Assembly (NCBI GenBank): GCA_041200185.1
Contig: CP165730.1
Location: forward strand, 1,178,001 to 1,242,000
Length of the DNA stretch: 64,000 nt
Source: G041200185 sp041200185
GTDB taxonomy: Bacteria; Pseudomonadota; Alphaproteobacteria; BNTO01
Direction: 5' to 3'
The position numbers and the translations under genes were made by a program. This document shows, piece after piece, positions 53,066 through 62,398 of the stretch. Under the pieces are notes generated by a model. That model searched no databases. It saw only the letters and a program-made list of their open reading frames with translations, and was not told the origin of the DNA. Position 1 is the stretch's first letter, and each line of letters begins with the position of its first letter.

Positions 53066-55987
53066 ATGGCATTTTTTGACTTTTTGAAACGCAAAAAAAC
53101 TGTTGCACCCGTAGCAATCCCATCGATCACACCAGAAGAAAAACCAACTGACAAGGTGCCTCCATTGTCTCAGGATATTAAAAATTCGATTTTTTTGCCG
53201 CAGACTGATTTCCCTATGAAGGCTAATTTACCAACGAAGGAACCTCAAATCTTAGCTCGATGGGAAGAAACGGGGCTGTTTCGCCGTCTTCGGGAACGAT
53301 CCAAAGGACTGCCCAAGTTCATTTTGCACTACGGTCCTCCCTATGCGAACGGCGCAATTCACACAGGTCACGCGTTCACAGAAGGATTGAAAGACATCAT
53401 CGTTAAGTCTTATCAAATGGCTGGTCACGATGCTCCTCTCGTCCCAGGGTGGGATTGTCATGGCCTCCCCATTGAATGGAAAATTGAAGAGGAATTCCGA
53501 AAAAACAAGAAGAATAAGGACGATATTCCTGTTCTAGAGTTCTTGAAACACTGTCGTGATTTTGCTGAACACTGGGTCAGTGTGCAAAAAGACGGACTTA
53601 AACGTTTAGGCATCTGCGCGGATTGGGATCATCCCTATAAGACGATGGACCCGAAGAGTGAGAGCATCATCGTTGAGCAGTTCCTTAAGATTTTTATGGG
53701 AGGATACATCTACCGCGGCCAGAAACCTGTGCTGTGGTCAGTCGTTGAAAAAACAGCTATGGCCGAGGCTGAGGTTGAGTACAAAGATCATACGAGTACT
53801 TCCATTTATGTAACGTTCCCTGTCGTAGGCGGTCCTTTATCTCAGTTATTGGACTGCAGTGTTGTTATTTGGACAACAACACCTTGGACCCTTCCGGCGA
53901 ACCGGGCCATCGCTTACCACGAGGACATGAGATATGTTCTACTTGATGTAAAAAAAACGAAGGAGAATGTTGAAAACAGCCTTAAAGTTCGTTCTAAACT
54001 CCTAGTTGCAGAGGATTTAGTCGAGTCTTTTTGCCGTGATGTTGGAATCGTGGAGTACACCATCATCGCGAAGTTTAAAGGTGCTGAATTTGAAGGAGTT
54101 ATTTGTCAGCATCCCTTTGATCTCTGTCCTCAACAGACCGAAAGAGATAAGATGTCCCCTTATGCTTACACGTTTACAGTTCCTCTTGTTCATGCAGCTC
54201 ACGTTACAACGGAAACAGGAACAGGATTCGTACACACAGCACCAAGCCACGGGATGGAGGACTTCGCTGTTGGTCAGAAATGTAAGCTTCCTATGCCGAA
54301 CTTAGTCAACCCTGACGGGTCCTACATCAATGAGCTCCCTCTCTTGGGTGGCAAGCATATCTTCAAGGTTGCTGACGAAGTTTGCAACTTGCTGCGACAG
54401 GGGAATGCCCTTTTGGCTGCTCGTACGTTTGTTCATAGTTATCCTCATTCTTGGCGCTCGAAATCCCCGCTCATTTTCCGTTTAACAAGTCAGTGGTTTT
54501 TGGATATTGAAAAAGTTCGTTCTCCAGCTCTTCGGGCTATTGAACACGCGCAGTGGGTCCCGGCACAAAGCCAGCGCCGCATCCATAGCATGGTTGAATC
54601 AAGGCCCGATTGGTGTTTGTCGCGCCAACGGATTTGGGGCACGCCCATCACTCTCTTTTTGCATAAAGAAACAAAGGAACCGTTACGCAATGCCGACGTT
54701 AACTCAAAAATCGTTGAAATGATCGCAAAGGAAGGAATTGAGGCGTGGCACAAGTACAGTGTAGAGGATTTTTTGCCATCTGATCTTGCAAGCCAATATG
54801 ATAAAGTTACGGATACTTTAGATGTTTGGTTTGATAGTGCTTGTACTCACGCTTTTGTGCTACAACAGCGTGATGATCTGTCTTGGCCGGCTGATGTCTA
54901 TCTTGAGGGATCAGATCAACACCGTGGATGGTTCCAATCGTCATTGATCGAATCGATCGTAACGAAAGGAGAAGCGCCGTATAAAACGGTGATGACGCAT
55001 GGTTTTATTCTTGACCAAGAAGGTCGCAAAATGTCGAAATCTCTTGGCAATGTCTTGTCTTGTGATGACGTTATTCAGCGCTATGGTGCGGATTTGATGC
55101 GTTTATGGATTACAAGCGTGGATTACTCTGAGGACGTTAAAATTGGTCTAGAAATTATGAAACGCCAAGAGGATGTTTATAGAAGATTTCGTAATACTTT
55201 GAGATACTTGCTTGGGGCCTTAAGCGGTTTCAGGGAAAGTGATGCTGTAGATTACAACGATCTGCCTGAACTTGAAAAATACATCTTACATCAATTATAT
55301 ATTCTTAACGATAAGCATAAAGCGTGTCTTAAGGGCTTTAATCTACCGGACTTTTACAGTGACCTTCACGTTTTCTGTTCTAACGAGCTTTCGGCCTTCT
55401 ATTTTGATATTCGGAAAGATAGCCTCTATTGCGATGCCTTAACAGACGTTAAACGGCGATCAGCTCAAACAGTCCTTAATATCTTGAGCCAATATCTCAT
55501 TCGATGGTTAGCTCCTGTCCTGAGTTTTACCGCTGAAGAGGCTTGGCAATGCTATCCGTTTAAAAACACAGAAAGCGTGCATGAGTTGCAATTCCTGACG
55601 CCCCCTTTGCAGTGGGATCGGCCTGATCTTGCAGAACTATGGAAGCAGATCCGTTCGGTTCGGCGTGTCATTACGTGCGCTATTGAGCAAGAGCGTCTCG
55701 CAAAAACGATCACTTCTAGTCTTCAAAGCAGCGTCGTGTTGTACGCTACTAAAGAAATTGCTACCGTACTCAAGCAAGTTGATATGGCGGAGATTGCGAT
55801 TATCTCACATTTTACCTTGCTTATTGCCCAGCCTCAGGCTGGGGCTGTGACACTGGATGATGTCCCTGGTATTGGGGCTGTTGTTTCCAATGCTCCAGGA
55901 AGCAAGTGCCCGCGTTGTTGGAAAACATTTGAGAAAGTCCATGAATCGGGTCTGTGCAGCCGCTGTTTGAACGTTCTCAAATCCTAG
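53066..55987 (+). CDS. ileS: Isoleucyl-tRNA synthetase
   Basis: A 973-residue class I synthetase. HIGH motif is HTGH in PYANGAIHTGHA (about 97), KMSKS is exact (about 654, GRKMSKSLGN), and the editing domain with TTTPWTLPANRAI and GTGFVHTAPSHGMED is complete. The C-terminal zinc finger is CPRCW...CSRC. There is an N-terminal extension of about 50 residues (basic FLKRKKT then Pro/Thr-rich), not in most relatives. AGGAGG precedes the ATG. It is followed by ntrY nine bases downstream. Confidence 0.96.
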   Translation: MAFFDFLKRKKTVAPVAIPSITPEEKPTDKVPPLSQDIKNSIFLPQTDFPMKANLPTKEPQILARWEETGLFRRLRERSKGLPKFILHYGPPYANGAIHTGHAFTEGLKDIIVKSYQMAGHDAPLVPGWDCHGLPIEWKIEEEFRKNKKNKDDIPVLEFLKHCRDFAEHWVSVQKDGLKRLGICADWDHPYKTMDPKSESIIVEQFLKIFMGGYIYRGQKPVLWSVVEKTAMAEAEVEYKDHTSTSIYVTFPVVGGPLSQLLDCSVVIWTTTPWTLPANRAIAYHEDMRYVLLDVKKTKENVENSLKVRSKLLVAEDLVESFCRDVGIVEYTIIAKFKGAEFEGVICQHPFDLCPQQTERDKMSPYAYTFTVPLVHAAHVTTETGTGFVHTAPSHGMEDFAVGQKCKLPMPNLVNPDGSYINELPLLGGKHIFKVADEVCNLLRQGNALLAARTFVHSYPHSWRSKSPLIFRLTSQWFLDIEKVRSPALRAIEHAQWVPAQSQRRIHSMVESRPDWCLSRQRIWGTPITLFLHKETKEPLRNADVNSKIVEMIAKEGIEAWHKYSVEDFLPSDLASQYDKVTDTLDVWFDSACTHAFVLQQRDDLSWPADVYLEGSDQHRGWFQSSLIESIVTKGEAPYKTVMTHGFILDQEGRKMSKSLGNVLSCDDVIQRYGADLMRLWITSVDYSEDVKIGLEIMKRQEDVYRRFRNTLRYLLGALSGFRESDAVDYNDLPELEKYILHQLYILNDKHKACLKGFNLPDFYSDLHVFCSNELSAFYFDIRKDSLYCDALTDVKRRSAQTVLNILSQYLIRWLAPVLSFTAEEAWQCYPFKNTESVHELQFLTPPLQWDRPDLAELWKQIRSVRRVITCAIEQERLAKTITSSLQSSVVLYATKEIATVLKQVDMAEIAIISHFTLLIAQPQAGAVTLDDVPGIGAVVSNAPGSKCPRCWKTFEKVHESGLCSRCLNVLKS

Positions 55988-55996
55988 GAAAAGAGG

Positions 55997-57859
55997 ATGA
56001 GTACGCCCCAGAATACAGGTCTCTTTTCTCGGTTGCTGGCATGGAGGTACACCTCTCCTCTTCTTAGCGGCGTAGCCATCCTCTCAGGTCTTTTGACGTA
56101 TCTTGGTATTAGCTATGGAGGTACGTCTCTGTCTGATCGAACAGGAATTATCATCCCGTTTATTGCAGTGGATGTATGTATTATCATTTTACTTTCCTTT
56201 ATCATTGGTTTACGTATTCGCGACGTTTTTTTGGAGCAAAAGCGAGGTGAAGTAGGAGCTCGTCTTCACATCATCATTCTCAGTTCTTTTTCCATTGTAA
56301 CCATTACACCGTCCCTTCTCATGGGGATTCTAGCTATGACGTTTTTTCGTTCAAGCGTCGCCATTTGGTTTAGCCGCCCTGTGCAAAACACTTTGAATGA
56401 AGCTGGCCTCGTTGCAGAGCTGTGTCTAGAAGAACACAAAAAGAATATCCGACTCGATCTATATGAATTCGCAGAAAAATTAAAAAGTCTTTTTATTGAA
56501 TGCAACGTCTTTGATGAAAAAAATGAGAATAAAATCCGCGAAAACTTAGATCAGTGGGTTGATGAACAAAAATTGGAGGAGGCCTTCGTTAACATTACTG
56601 ACAAGAACAACGGACGAGATATCAACCTCAGATCTTCGATGTCATTTACGCTTCCAACTCTTATTTCGCAATTTACTCCTAGTGAAGCCTTAAGAGAGGA
56701 TCACGGTACCGTCATAGCTTGTATACCTTTTGATGATGAATTGCATGGATATACTGTCGATTTGTGGATTAACAAAGGTATTGATCAAAAAATTGTAAAG
56801 TATGTTACCTCGGCTCGCAATTCGGCAGCTTATTATAACGAATTACTTGGAAGTCAGCAAAATTTTCAACTTATTATTATTGTATTATTTGTACTTTCTT
56901 CTATTTTATTGCTTCTGGGGGCTATTTGGTTAGGACTTTCGCTGGCGAACGTTCTCGTAATCCCCATTACCCAGCTTATCTCGGCAGCTGATAGCGTCAG
57001 TAAAGGAAATTTGACGGTACGGATTCCTGAACTGCCTGCAAAAAATGAATTAGCTAAGCTTGTTACTTCGTTTAACCGCATGGTTGAACGACTCGAACAG
57101 CAAAATCGCGACCTTATCATCAGCGAGAAAAAGTCCGCGTGGTCAGATATTGCTAGAAAAATTGCTCATGAAGTCAAAAATCCTCTGACACCAATCCAAC
57201 TATCTGCTGAACGTTTAAAACGGAAGTACAACCGCGAAATCCGTAGTGATCCTGAAACTTTCAATAAATGTATCGATACTATCATCCGACAGGTTGCTCA
57301 TATCGAAAATCTTATCAGCGAATTCTCTGCTTTCGCACGCATGCCAGAGCCGGACATCCAACCCACGAATGTTCTTCAGTTAGCGAAGGATGTTGTATTC
57401 ATGCAACAACAAGCTTACCCGATGATAACATTTCTCGTCGATTCGGCTCATCCCCACATCATTTGGGAGTGTGATGCGCAACAGATCCACCAGGTCCTTA
57501 TCAACCTCATTCAAAACTCTGTCAATGCCATTCTTGAAAGTGGCTCTGGCGAACGAGGTTGTATTCGTGTTGGTCTTCGTCGTTCAGCCGAAGCTTTGCA
57601 TATTGTTGTTGAGGACAATGGTCCTGGTTTCCCACGAGAGAATCGCGAACGCCTATTCGAACCCTATTACACAACACGTTCCAAGGGAACAGGGCTTGGC
57701 ATGGCTATCGTTTTGCGCATTATTACCGAACACGATGGCTATCTTGAATTAAAAGATGCTGCTGGCCACCCAGGTGCTCGTGTCGAGGTAGCCCTGCCGC
57801 ATATTTCCATCGGTGGCACGCCATTCGCGGGAACGAGCTGCATAACAAAGAGCACGTAA
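55997..57859 (+). CDS. ntrY: Sensor histidine kinase of the NtrY type
   Basis: A 620-residue membrane kinase. Four membrane helices are predicted: two at the start (about 22-75), one near 95-125 and one near 290-315 (FQLIIIVLFVLSSILLLLG). A periplasmic region and a HAMP (VIPITQLISAADSVSKGNL) follow. The dimerisation helix SDIARKIAHEVKNPLTPIQL holds the phospho-His (about 391) and matches NtrY. The ATPase domain has LINLIQNSVNA, DNGPGFP and GTGLGMAI. The PAS domain usual between HAMP and His is absent, so it is shorter than classic NtrY. No response regulator NtrX is adjacent, so its partner is elsewhere. Confidence 0.9.
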   Translation: MSTPQNTGLFSRLLAWRYTSPLLSGVAILSGLLTYLGISYGGTSLSDRTGIIIPFIAVDVCIIILLSFIIGLRIRDVFLEQKRGEVGARLHIIILSSFSIVTITPSLLMGILAMTFFRSSVAIWFSRPVQNTLNEAGLVAELCLEEHKKNIRLDLYEFAEKLKSLFIECNVFDEKNENKIRENLDQWVDEQKLEEAFVNITDKNNGRDINLRSSMSFTLPTLISQFTPSEALREDHGTVIACIPFDDELHGYTVDLWINKGIDQKIVKYVTSARNSAAYYNELLGSQQNFQLIIIVLFVLSSILLLLGAIWLGLSLANVLVIPITQLISAADSVSKGNLTVRIPELPAKNELAKLVTSFNRMVERLEQQNRDLIISEKKSAWSDIARKIAHEVKNPLTPIQLSAERLKRKYNREIRSDPETFNKCIDTIIRQVAHIENLISEFSAFARMPEPDIQPTNVLQLAKDVVFMQQQAYPMITFLVDSAHPHIIWECDAQQIHQVLINLIQNSVNAILESGSGERGCIRVGLRRSAEALHIVVEDNGPGFPRENRERLFEPYYTTRSKGTGLGMAIVLRIITEHDGYLELKDAAGHPGARVEVALPHISIGGTPFAGTSCITKST

Positions 57860-57937
57860 ACAACCACGGCCAGAGCCCCATAAAAGACGGGAACGGGCAG
57901 CGAGAAAACCTGCCCCTCATCGCTAGATCCAGGAAAG

Positions 57938-58010
57938 TGCCCAGAGATGGAATCGAACCAACGACACAGGGATTTTCAGTCCCTTGCTCTACCAACTGAG
58001 CTATCTGGGC
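57938..58010 (-). tRNA. tRNA-Phe (anticodon GAA)
   Basis: A 73-base cloverleaf on the minus strand. The acceptor GCCCAGA pairs with TCTGGGC, the anticodon stem AGGGA/TCCCT holds loop CTGAAAA with anticodon GAA, and the T-arm has TTCGATTC. CCA is not encoded (CTT follows), so it must be added by nucleotidyltransferase, unlike tRNA-Leu at 16894. Confidence 0.95.
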
Positions 58011-58130
58011 ACTCACGAGTCCATTTGTACACAAAAACCACGCTCAAGACAACCCCCGCAGGAAGACACGAAAGCCGTTGGCGTCGTGGGATGAGCATTA
58101 AGTGCGGACCCTCGGTTACATTTTGAGTAA

Positions 58131-59933
58131 CTACTTAGGCTCCTCCCCACATAATTCATGAGCCGCCAGCAAAATGTCGCGACCGAGTGGAGCTGCTACG
58201 CGTCCGCCACTTTCTCCATGTTCAACGACAACAACAACGGCAAAACGCGGTGAGGTTACAGGTGCGTAGCCAACGAACAACGCGTGATCTCGTAATTCAT
58301 ACGGTCTTTTGCTAAGTTGTCCGCGTCGCCGCTCTTCTGCAGTAATACGGCAGACCTGTGTACTCCCTGTCTTTCCTGCCAATCTTAGGCCGCTACTCTG
58401 TGCATTTTGCGCCGTTCCGAGGGGGCTCCACACGGTTTTCTCCATGCTACGTCGGATGATATCGAGAGACGATGGGGAAACAGGAAGAGGCTCAAAACTT
58501 TGGATTTCCGTCTGTAATACACGAGGAACAACCTTGCGACCCGACGCTAACCTTGCTGTCATCGTTAGCAGCTGAAGCGGTGTTGCTGTTAAATTTCCTT
58601 GGCCAATAGATAGGTTCATAGCTGCCCCTAAATCCTGTTTTCGCCACACTTGCGGGGCCGTTGGGAGTGTTCCACTTCGTTCCCCCGGAAGACCCACAAG
58701 CGTTTTTGTTCCAAACCCAAAATTCTGCGCTGTATGTACAATCTCCGACATACTCAGTCTTGCAACGACATTAAAGAAGAACACGTCGCATGATTGGGCC
58801 AAGGCCTGGACAACGTTGAGACCTCCGTGGCCTCCAGTTCGCCAACGCCAACAGTAGATTTTTCGCTCTCCTATGGCCATGTATCCAGGACAAAAAAAGC
58901 TTGTTGCCTCCGTTATTACCCCTGATTCTAGTGCTGCTAGGGCAACCATCATCTTAAAGGTGGATCCTGGTGCGTAAAGTCCTGACACGGCTCTGTGAAG
59001 TAAAGGAGAGTCTTTATGTCCGGATAATTCTTTCCACACTGAGGAGGCGATCCCTTCGATGAAATCATTGGAATCAAAAGTTGGTAATGAAACACTCGCC
59101 AGAAGCTCTCCTGTTCGGATATCCATCACCATGCCAACGCCGCAGCGGACGTCCTTCATAATTTCCATTACTCTTTTCTGTAGACCGGCGTGGATTGTCA
59201 GCTGCACATCCTTCCCAGGAACGGGTTTGGATTCCTCCAAAATACGAACAACTCGACGATTCGCATTGATTTCAAATTGCTTGAAGCCAGGAATCCCTTG
59301 AAGTTGAAAATCAGCTGTCTTTTCAAGTCCAGTTACTCCCAGTACAGAGCCTAGAACTTTAAGATTTGCATTCTCTTTCAAGTCTTTCTCTTGAGGGGCC
59401 GTTACATACCCGACAATATGGCTCATCACAGACCCCAGGGGATAAGTCCTCAGCAGTCGAGGCATGACTAGAATTCCTGGAATGTGAGTTGCTAGCTCCT
59501 CTAAAGCGCGAATTTCGTCCCAAGAAAGACTATTTTTTAGAGGGATTACAGATGAGGGCCCGACAGCTTTTGTGTGTTTTTGACGATAAACCGATAGGGG
59601 AATTGACGGATCTAATTTTAACGTTTTGCATATTATCTGCCATTTTTCAGGTGAGTTCCGAAATTGAGCTAAATCTACAACGGCTTGGTATTCCGTCCGT
59701 GATCCTGCTAATACGCAACCCGTTCTATCCAAAATTCGTCCTCTTGGTGCCAACGAGTAGACTGTGTGAATGCGGTTCCGATCTGATAGAAGCGCGTACT
59801 TTTTCTGGTTCACAATCTGCAAAAAAAACAGACGGCCGGCAAGAGCAAGAAAAACAGCAAAAACTCCACAAAAGCCAAGGAAAACTCTCCCTGATAACGA
59901 CTTTTTTGTCTCTCTACGATCAAGGTTCGTCAA
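58131..59933 (-). CDS. mrdA: Penicillin-binding protein 2
   Basis: A 600-residue class B transpeptidase of lateral cell-wall synthesis. It has a short cytoplasmic start, one membrane helix (VFLGFCGVFAVFLALAGRLFF), the N-terminal dimerisation domain, and active-site motifs STFK (near 326, in APGSTFKMM), SCD for the SxN-type motif (AQSCDVFFFN) and KTG (near 519, AGKTGSTQV). It overlaps mreD by 14 bases on the same strand. The presence of PBP2 and MreD suggests rod-type growth with peptidoglycan, though rodA, mreB and mreC are not in the window. Confidence 0.94.
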   Translation of the reverse strand: MTNLDRRETKKSLSGRVFLGFCGVFAVFLALAGRLFFLQIVNQKKYALLSDRNRIHTVYSLAPRGRILDRTGCVLAGSRTEYQAVVDLAQFRNSPEKWQIICKTLKLDPSIPLSVYRQKHTKAVGPSSVIPLKNSLSWDEIRALEELATHIPGILVMPRLLRTYPLGSVMSHIVGYVTAPQEKDLKENANLKVLGSVLGVTGLEKTADFQLQGIPGFKQFEINANRRVVRILEESKPVPGKDVQLTIHAGLQKRVMEIMKDVRCGVGMVMDIRTGELLASVSLPTFDSNDFIEGIASSVWKELSGHKDSPLLHRAVSGLYAPGSTFKMMVALAALESGVITEATSFFCPGYMAIGERKIYCWRWRTGGHGGLNVVQALAQSCDVFFFNVVARLSMSEIVHTAQNFGFGTKTLVGLPGERSGTLPTAPQVWRKQDLGAAMNLSIGQGNLTATPLQLLTMTARLASGRKVVPRVLQTEIQSFEPLPVSPSSLDIIRRSMEKTVWSPLGTAQNAQSSGLRLAGKTGSTQVCRITAEERRRGQLSKRPYELRDHALFVGYAPVTSPRFAVVVVVEHGESGGRVAAPLGRDILLAAHELCGEEPK

Positions 59934-60423
59934 AGCTAGCCCCCAACTGCTGTCGGATACGATTTTGAAGGATTATAAAACATAGGCTGCTGAAAAAAAC
60001 AGAAACTAGCAACCACCGCACAAAGTGCTCAATCACAAGATAATGTCCACCCAGCAAGCTCCTCGCTAGAAAGTTAAAACCAACGTAAAACCCATATGAC
60101 AGGAAGTAAAGCCAAATAAACATAACAATCCCATGCTGAGTAACTCTCTGACATTGGCGTAGAAGGAAAAGGTGAATCGCGAGATTAAGTACAGCTGAAA
60201 AACCTATGGGCAACCCCTGTTGTATATCCATAAGGAGACTTGTTATAAGAACGACAAACGGATGTAAAAGATTGCGTGTCAAAAAAATCGAAAGGTATAA
60301 CACTAAAAAGTACAGAGAAAAAAGATGGAGAGGGCCTGGTAGCAATCCTTCAATATAAACCACAGCAAGGACAAGAACTCCCCAAAGAGATTTTTGTGTT
60401 ATTCGCTGCCAAGAATTCGTCAT
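59920..60423 (-). CDS. mreD: Rod shape-determining protein MreD
   Basis: A 167-residue membrane protein with five to six hydrophobic segments and the MreD pattern: FLTRNLLHPFVVLITSLLMD (position of the conserved PD/MD after a helix), IGFSAVLNLAIHLFLL. Works with MreC, PBP2 and RodA in the elongasome. It is directly upstream of mrdA with overlap; mreC, normally just before mreD, is missing. Family proven by context and hydrophobic profile more than by conserved residues. Confidence 0.8.
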   Translation of the reverse strand: MTNSWQRITQKSLWGVLVLAVVYIEGLLPGPLHLFSLYFLVLYLSIFLTRNLLHPFVVLITSLLMDIQQGLPIGFSAVLNLAIHLFLLRQCQRVTQHGIVMFIWLYFLSYGFYVGFNFLARSLLGGHYLVIEHFVRWLLVSVFFSSLCFIILQNRIRQQLGASFDEP

Positions 60424-60521
60424 GTATTAGAATCGTCCTCACCTGTTTTAGCCACCTTCAGCCATTGTTCCTGTTCAAGTCGTTTCCCGCTTTGCTATCA
60501 TCCACACTAGGGAATGATGCA

Positions 60522-61376
60522 TCAAGCAAATGGCGACGATGGCTGGGGTGACAACAGCGTCCAGACCGCCAGGATGAAGTGCGCATCACTTAAAGATTTT
60601 CCCTTCGCAGCGTCCACAAAATCTGCCACACGTTCATAAGCAGAAAGATACTCGCAGGTTTGAGCATCGCAAGTGTTCTGAGAGAGTTGATCCATAACCA
60701 TCCTGTGAAGACCGTATTTTATAACTTCAGGAAAATACGCCAGCTTTTCTGGTTCAGCCAGCGCCTTCTGGTCGTCAACACCCGGTAGGGATCCGCCAGC
60801 AGCAACAGTACGCACCCTTTTCAAAACATCCTGTGTCCATGAATTTTCTGCTACATAGGATTCGAGTGAAGGACTTTCCGATGGAATAAAAACCTTTTGA
60901 GCCCTCGATAAAATCGTCTTTTTGATTTTGTAGAGACTTTCAGAGATTAAAAAGATCGTCGTTTCAGGTGGCAATTCTTCCATGTTTTTTAACAAGATAT
61001 TGCTAGCCGCAATATTCAAACCCTCTGCGGGTTGAATGATAACGACGCGCCACCCTGGTAATGCTGGTGTTGTTTGAAGAAACGAATTCAGACGGCGGGC
61101 TTGTTCAGCCGTAATGTCTTTCTCACCTTCCTCAGGACAAAGGTAGAAGAAATTGGGATGTAGCCCTTTACGAACATAAGACACCGCCGTTGAGGCGCTA
61201 ATCCCCCCCCCTTCTTCATCCGCCAAGATTGCGCCCGCCAACTGGAGCCAAGCTTCTTGCGGCAGTGCATTGGACGGTCCATACAATAGGTATACCTGAG
61301 CAAGTTTTCTTGTCTTGTAGTATTCCAAAAACTGTGAGAACACCTTAGCCGTTGGTACCGGAAGCGACTCAAACAT
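60522..61376 (-). CDS. holB: DNA polymerase III delta-prime subunit (HolB-like)
   Basis: A 284-residue clamp-loader subunit. It has the AAA+ fold with a degenerate P-loop (YLLYGPSNALPQEAW), as usual for delta-prime, and no ATPase activity expected. The middle region VVIIQPAEGLNIAASNILLK and NMEELPPETTIFLISES matches the conserved NALLKxLEEPP pattern. TILSRAQKVFIP corresponds to the ILSRCQ motif. The zinc-binding Cys module is missing, as in several alphaproteobacteria. It follows fzlA on the same strand. Confidence 0.85.
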   Translation of the reverse strand: MFESLPVPTAKVFSQFLEYYKTRKLAQVYLLYGPSNALPQEAWLQLAGAILADEEGGGISASTAVSYVRKGLHPNFFYLCPEEGEKDITAEQARRLNSFLQTTPALPGWRVVIIQPAEGLNIAASNILLKNMEELPPETTIFLISESLYKIKKTILSRAQKVFIPSESPSLESYVAENSWTQDVLKRVRTVAAGGSLPGVDDQKALAEPEKLAYFPEVIKYGLHRMVMDQLSQNTCDAQTCEYLSAYERVADFVDAAKGKSLSDAHFILAVWTLLSPQPSSPFA

Positions 61377-61427
61377 ACATACCTCCTCGTGTTTAAAAGA
61401 GAAATAACCAAGAACCTAACCCCAAAA

Positions 61428-62102
61428 CTAGAAATCCAGGAGAGCGTAATAAGAAACGGGCGGTAAACTTGGTACTCTGTCCGCCAATAAACGCTTGAAA
61501 CTCGGTCTCGACTTGATGCGTGAATACCACTCTTTCGCAATAGGGAAGGCCGACCATGGAACCCCTCCCAAGTAGTCGACTGTCGAGATATGAGCTGCCG
61601 CTGCAATGTCCGCTAGTGATAAATCGTTTCCAGCTAGCCAATTTCGTCGCTCAGCAAACCATTCAAGCTGCCGTAAGTAAACGGGCATTACATCCCGAAT
61701 GCGACGCATAGAAGCCGATGATGGTGACGACGAAGGTAGACTCAGGTGCCGTTTGATATCCCTTTCAAATACCAAGGGACTTGTGATATCTGCAGAGAAA
61801 TCTTCGTTGAACCACTGGAAAATTCGACGCGCTTCCGCTCTCGTTGCAAAATCTGTGCTCAGTAACTTCGACTGGTCATAAGCCTCCTCTAAATACTCCA
61901 TAACAGCTAGCACTCCCGATACCATCGTTCCATTTAAATCAATCAGGATAGGCAAACGTCCAAACGAATTCATGTCGAGTACACCGCTCCCCCTATCCCA
62001 AAAACGTGTGTTTTCGACCTCAACGTCCAATCTTTTTTCTTCGAGAGAAAGAAGGGCTTGGCGTGAAAAAGCACACAAAGGGTAATAGTACAGCTTTCGC
62101 AT
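61428..62102 (-). CDS. fzlA: FzlA-type glutathione S-transferase-fold protein
   Basis: A 224-residue GST-fold protein. The thioredoxin-like start MRKLYYYPLCAFSRQALLSL, the FGRLPILID segment and the helical half with ADIAAAAHISTVDYLGGVPW are of the FzlA family, and the C-terminus ends ADRVPSLPPVSYYALLDF, closely matching FzlA. In Caulobacter FzlA binds FtsZ filaments and is needed for division. That role is expected here, not shown. It is transcribed toward holB, with a 50-base gap, and divergent from iscS. Confidence 0.85.
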   Translation of the reverse strand: MRKLYYYPLCAFSRQALLSLEEKRLDVEVENTRFWDRGSGVLDMNSFGRLPILIDLNGTMVSGVLAVMEYLEEAYDQSKLLSTDFATRAEARRIFQWFNEDFSADITSPLVFERDIKRHLSLPSSSPSSASMRRIRDVMPVYLRQLEWFAERRNWLAGNDLSLADIAAAAHISTVDYLGGVPWSAFPIAKEWYSRIKSRPSFKRLLADRVPSLPPVSYYALLDF

Positions 62103-62398
62103 TGCGCTGCAAATTTACACCAAGACAAACCCAGCTCATTGTGACGATTTCACCTTGAAAAGGCAAGCACTCCGAAAAGCGCGGCACGAGACAAAATGAG
62201 CCTTTTTTCTTGCCAAAAAACTGAATACTTACGATCTTGTCTGGTAAAGAGAATGGATGGATTACTCCGAATCAACGGTCCTTACGAAATGACAGTCGCA
62301 GAGGACTTCTCTGAATCTCTCTACCATGCTGTGTTTGTTTCACTCGCTACGATTTTTATGGTACCCTGCAAGGGCGGTCGTTGAGACGCGGCGGGTGG
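62103..62398 (+). other. Divergent spacer between fzlA and iscS
   Basis: No credible gene in about 300 bases; a 62-codon frame on the plus strand lacks any motif. It must carry promoters for both directions. TTGTTT (62335) with TATGGT (62357) could be the iscS promoter at a 16-base spacing. Confidence 0.3.

Noticed and set aside
62196..62384. A 62-codon plus-strand frame upstream of iscS
   Set aside because: No motif and it overlaps the likely iscS promoter.
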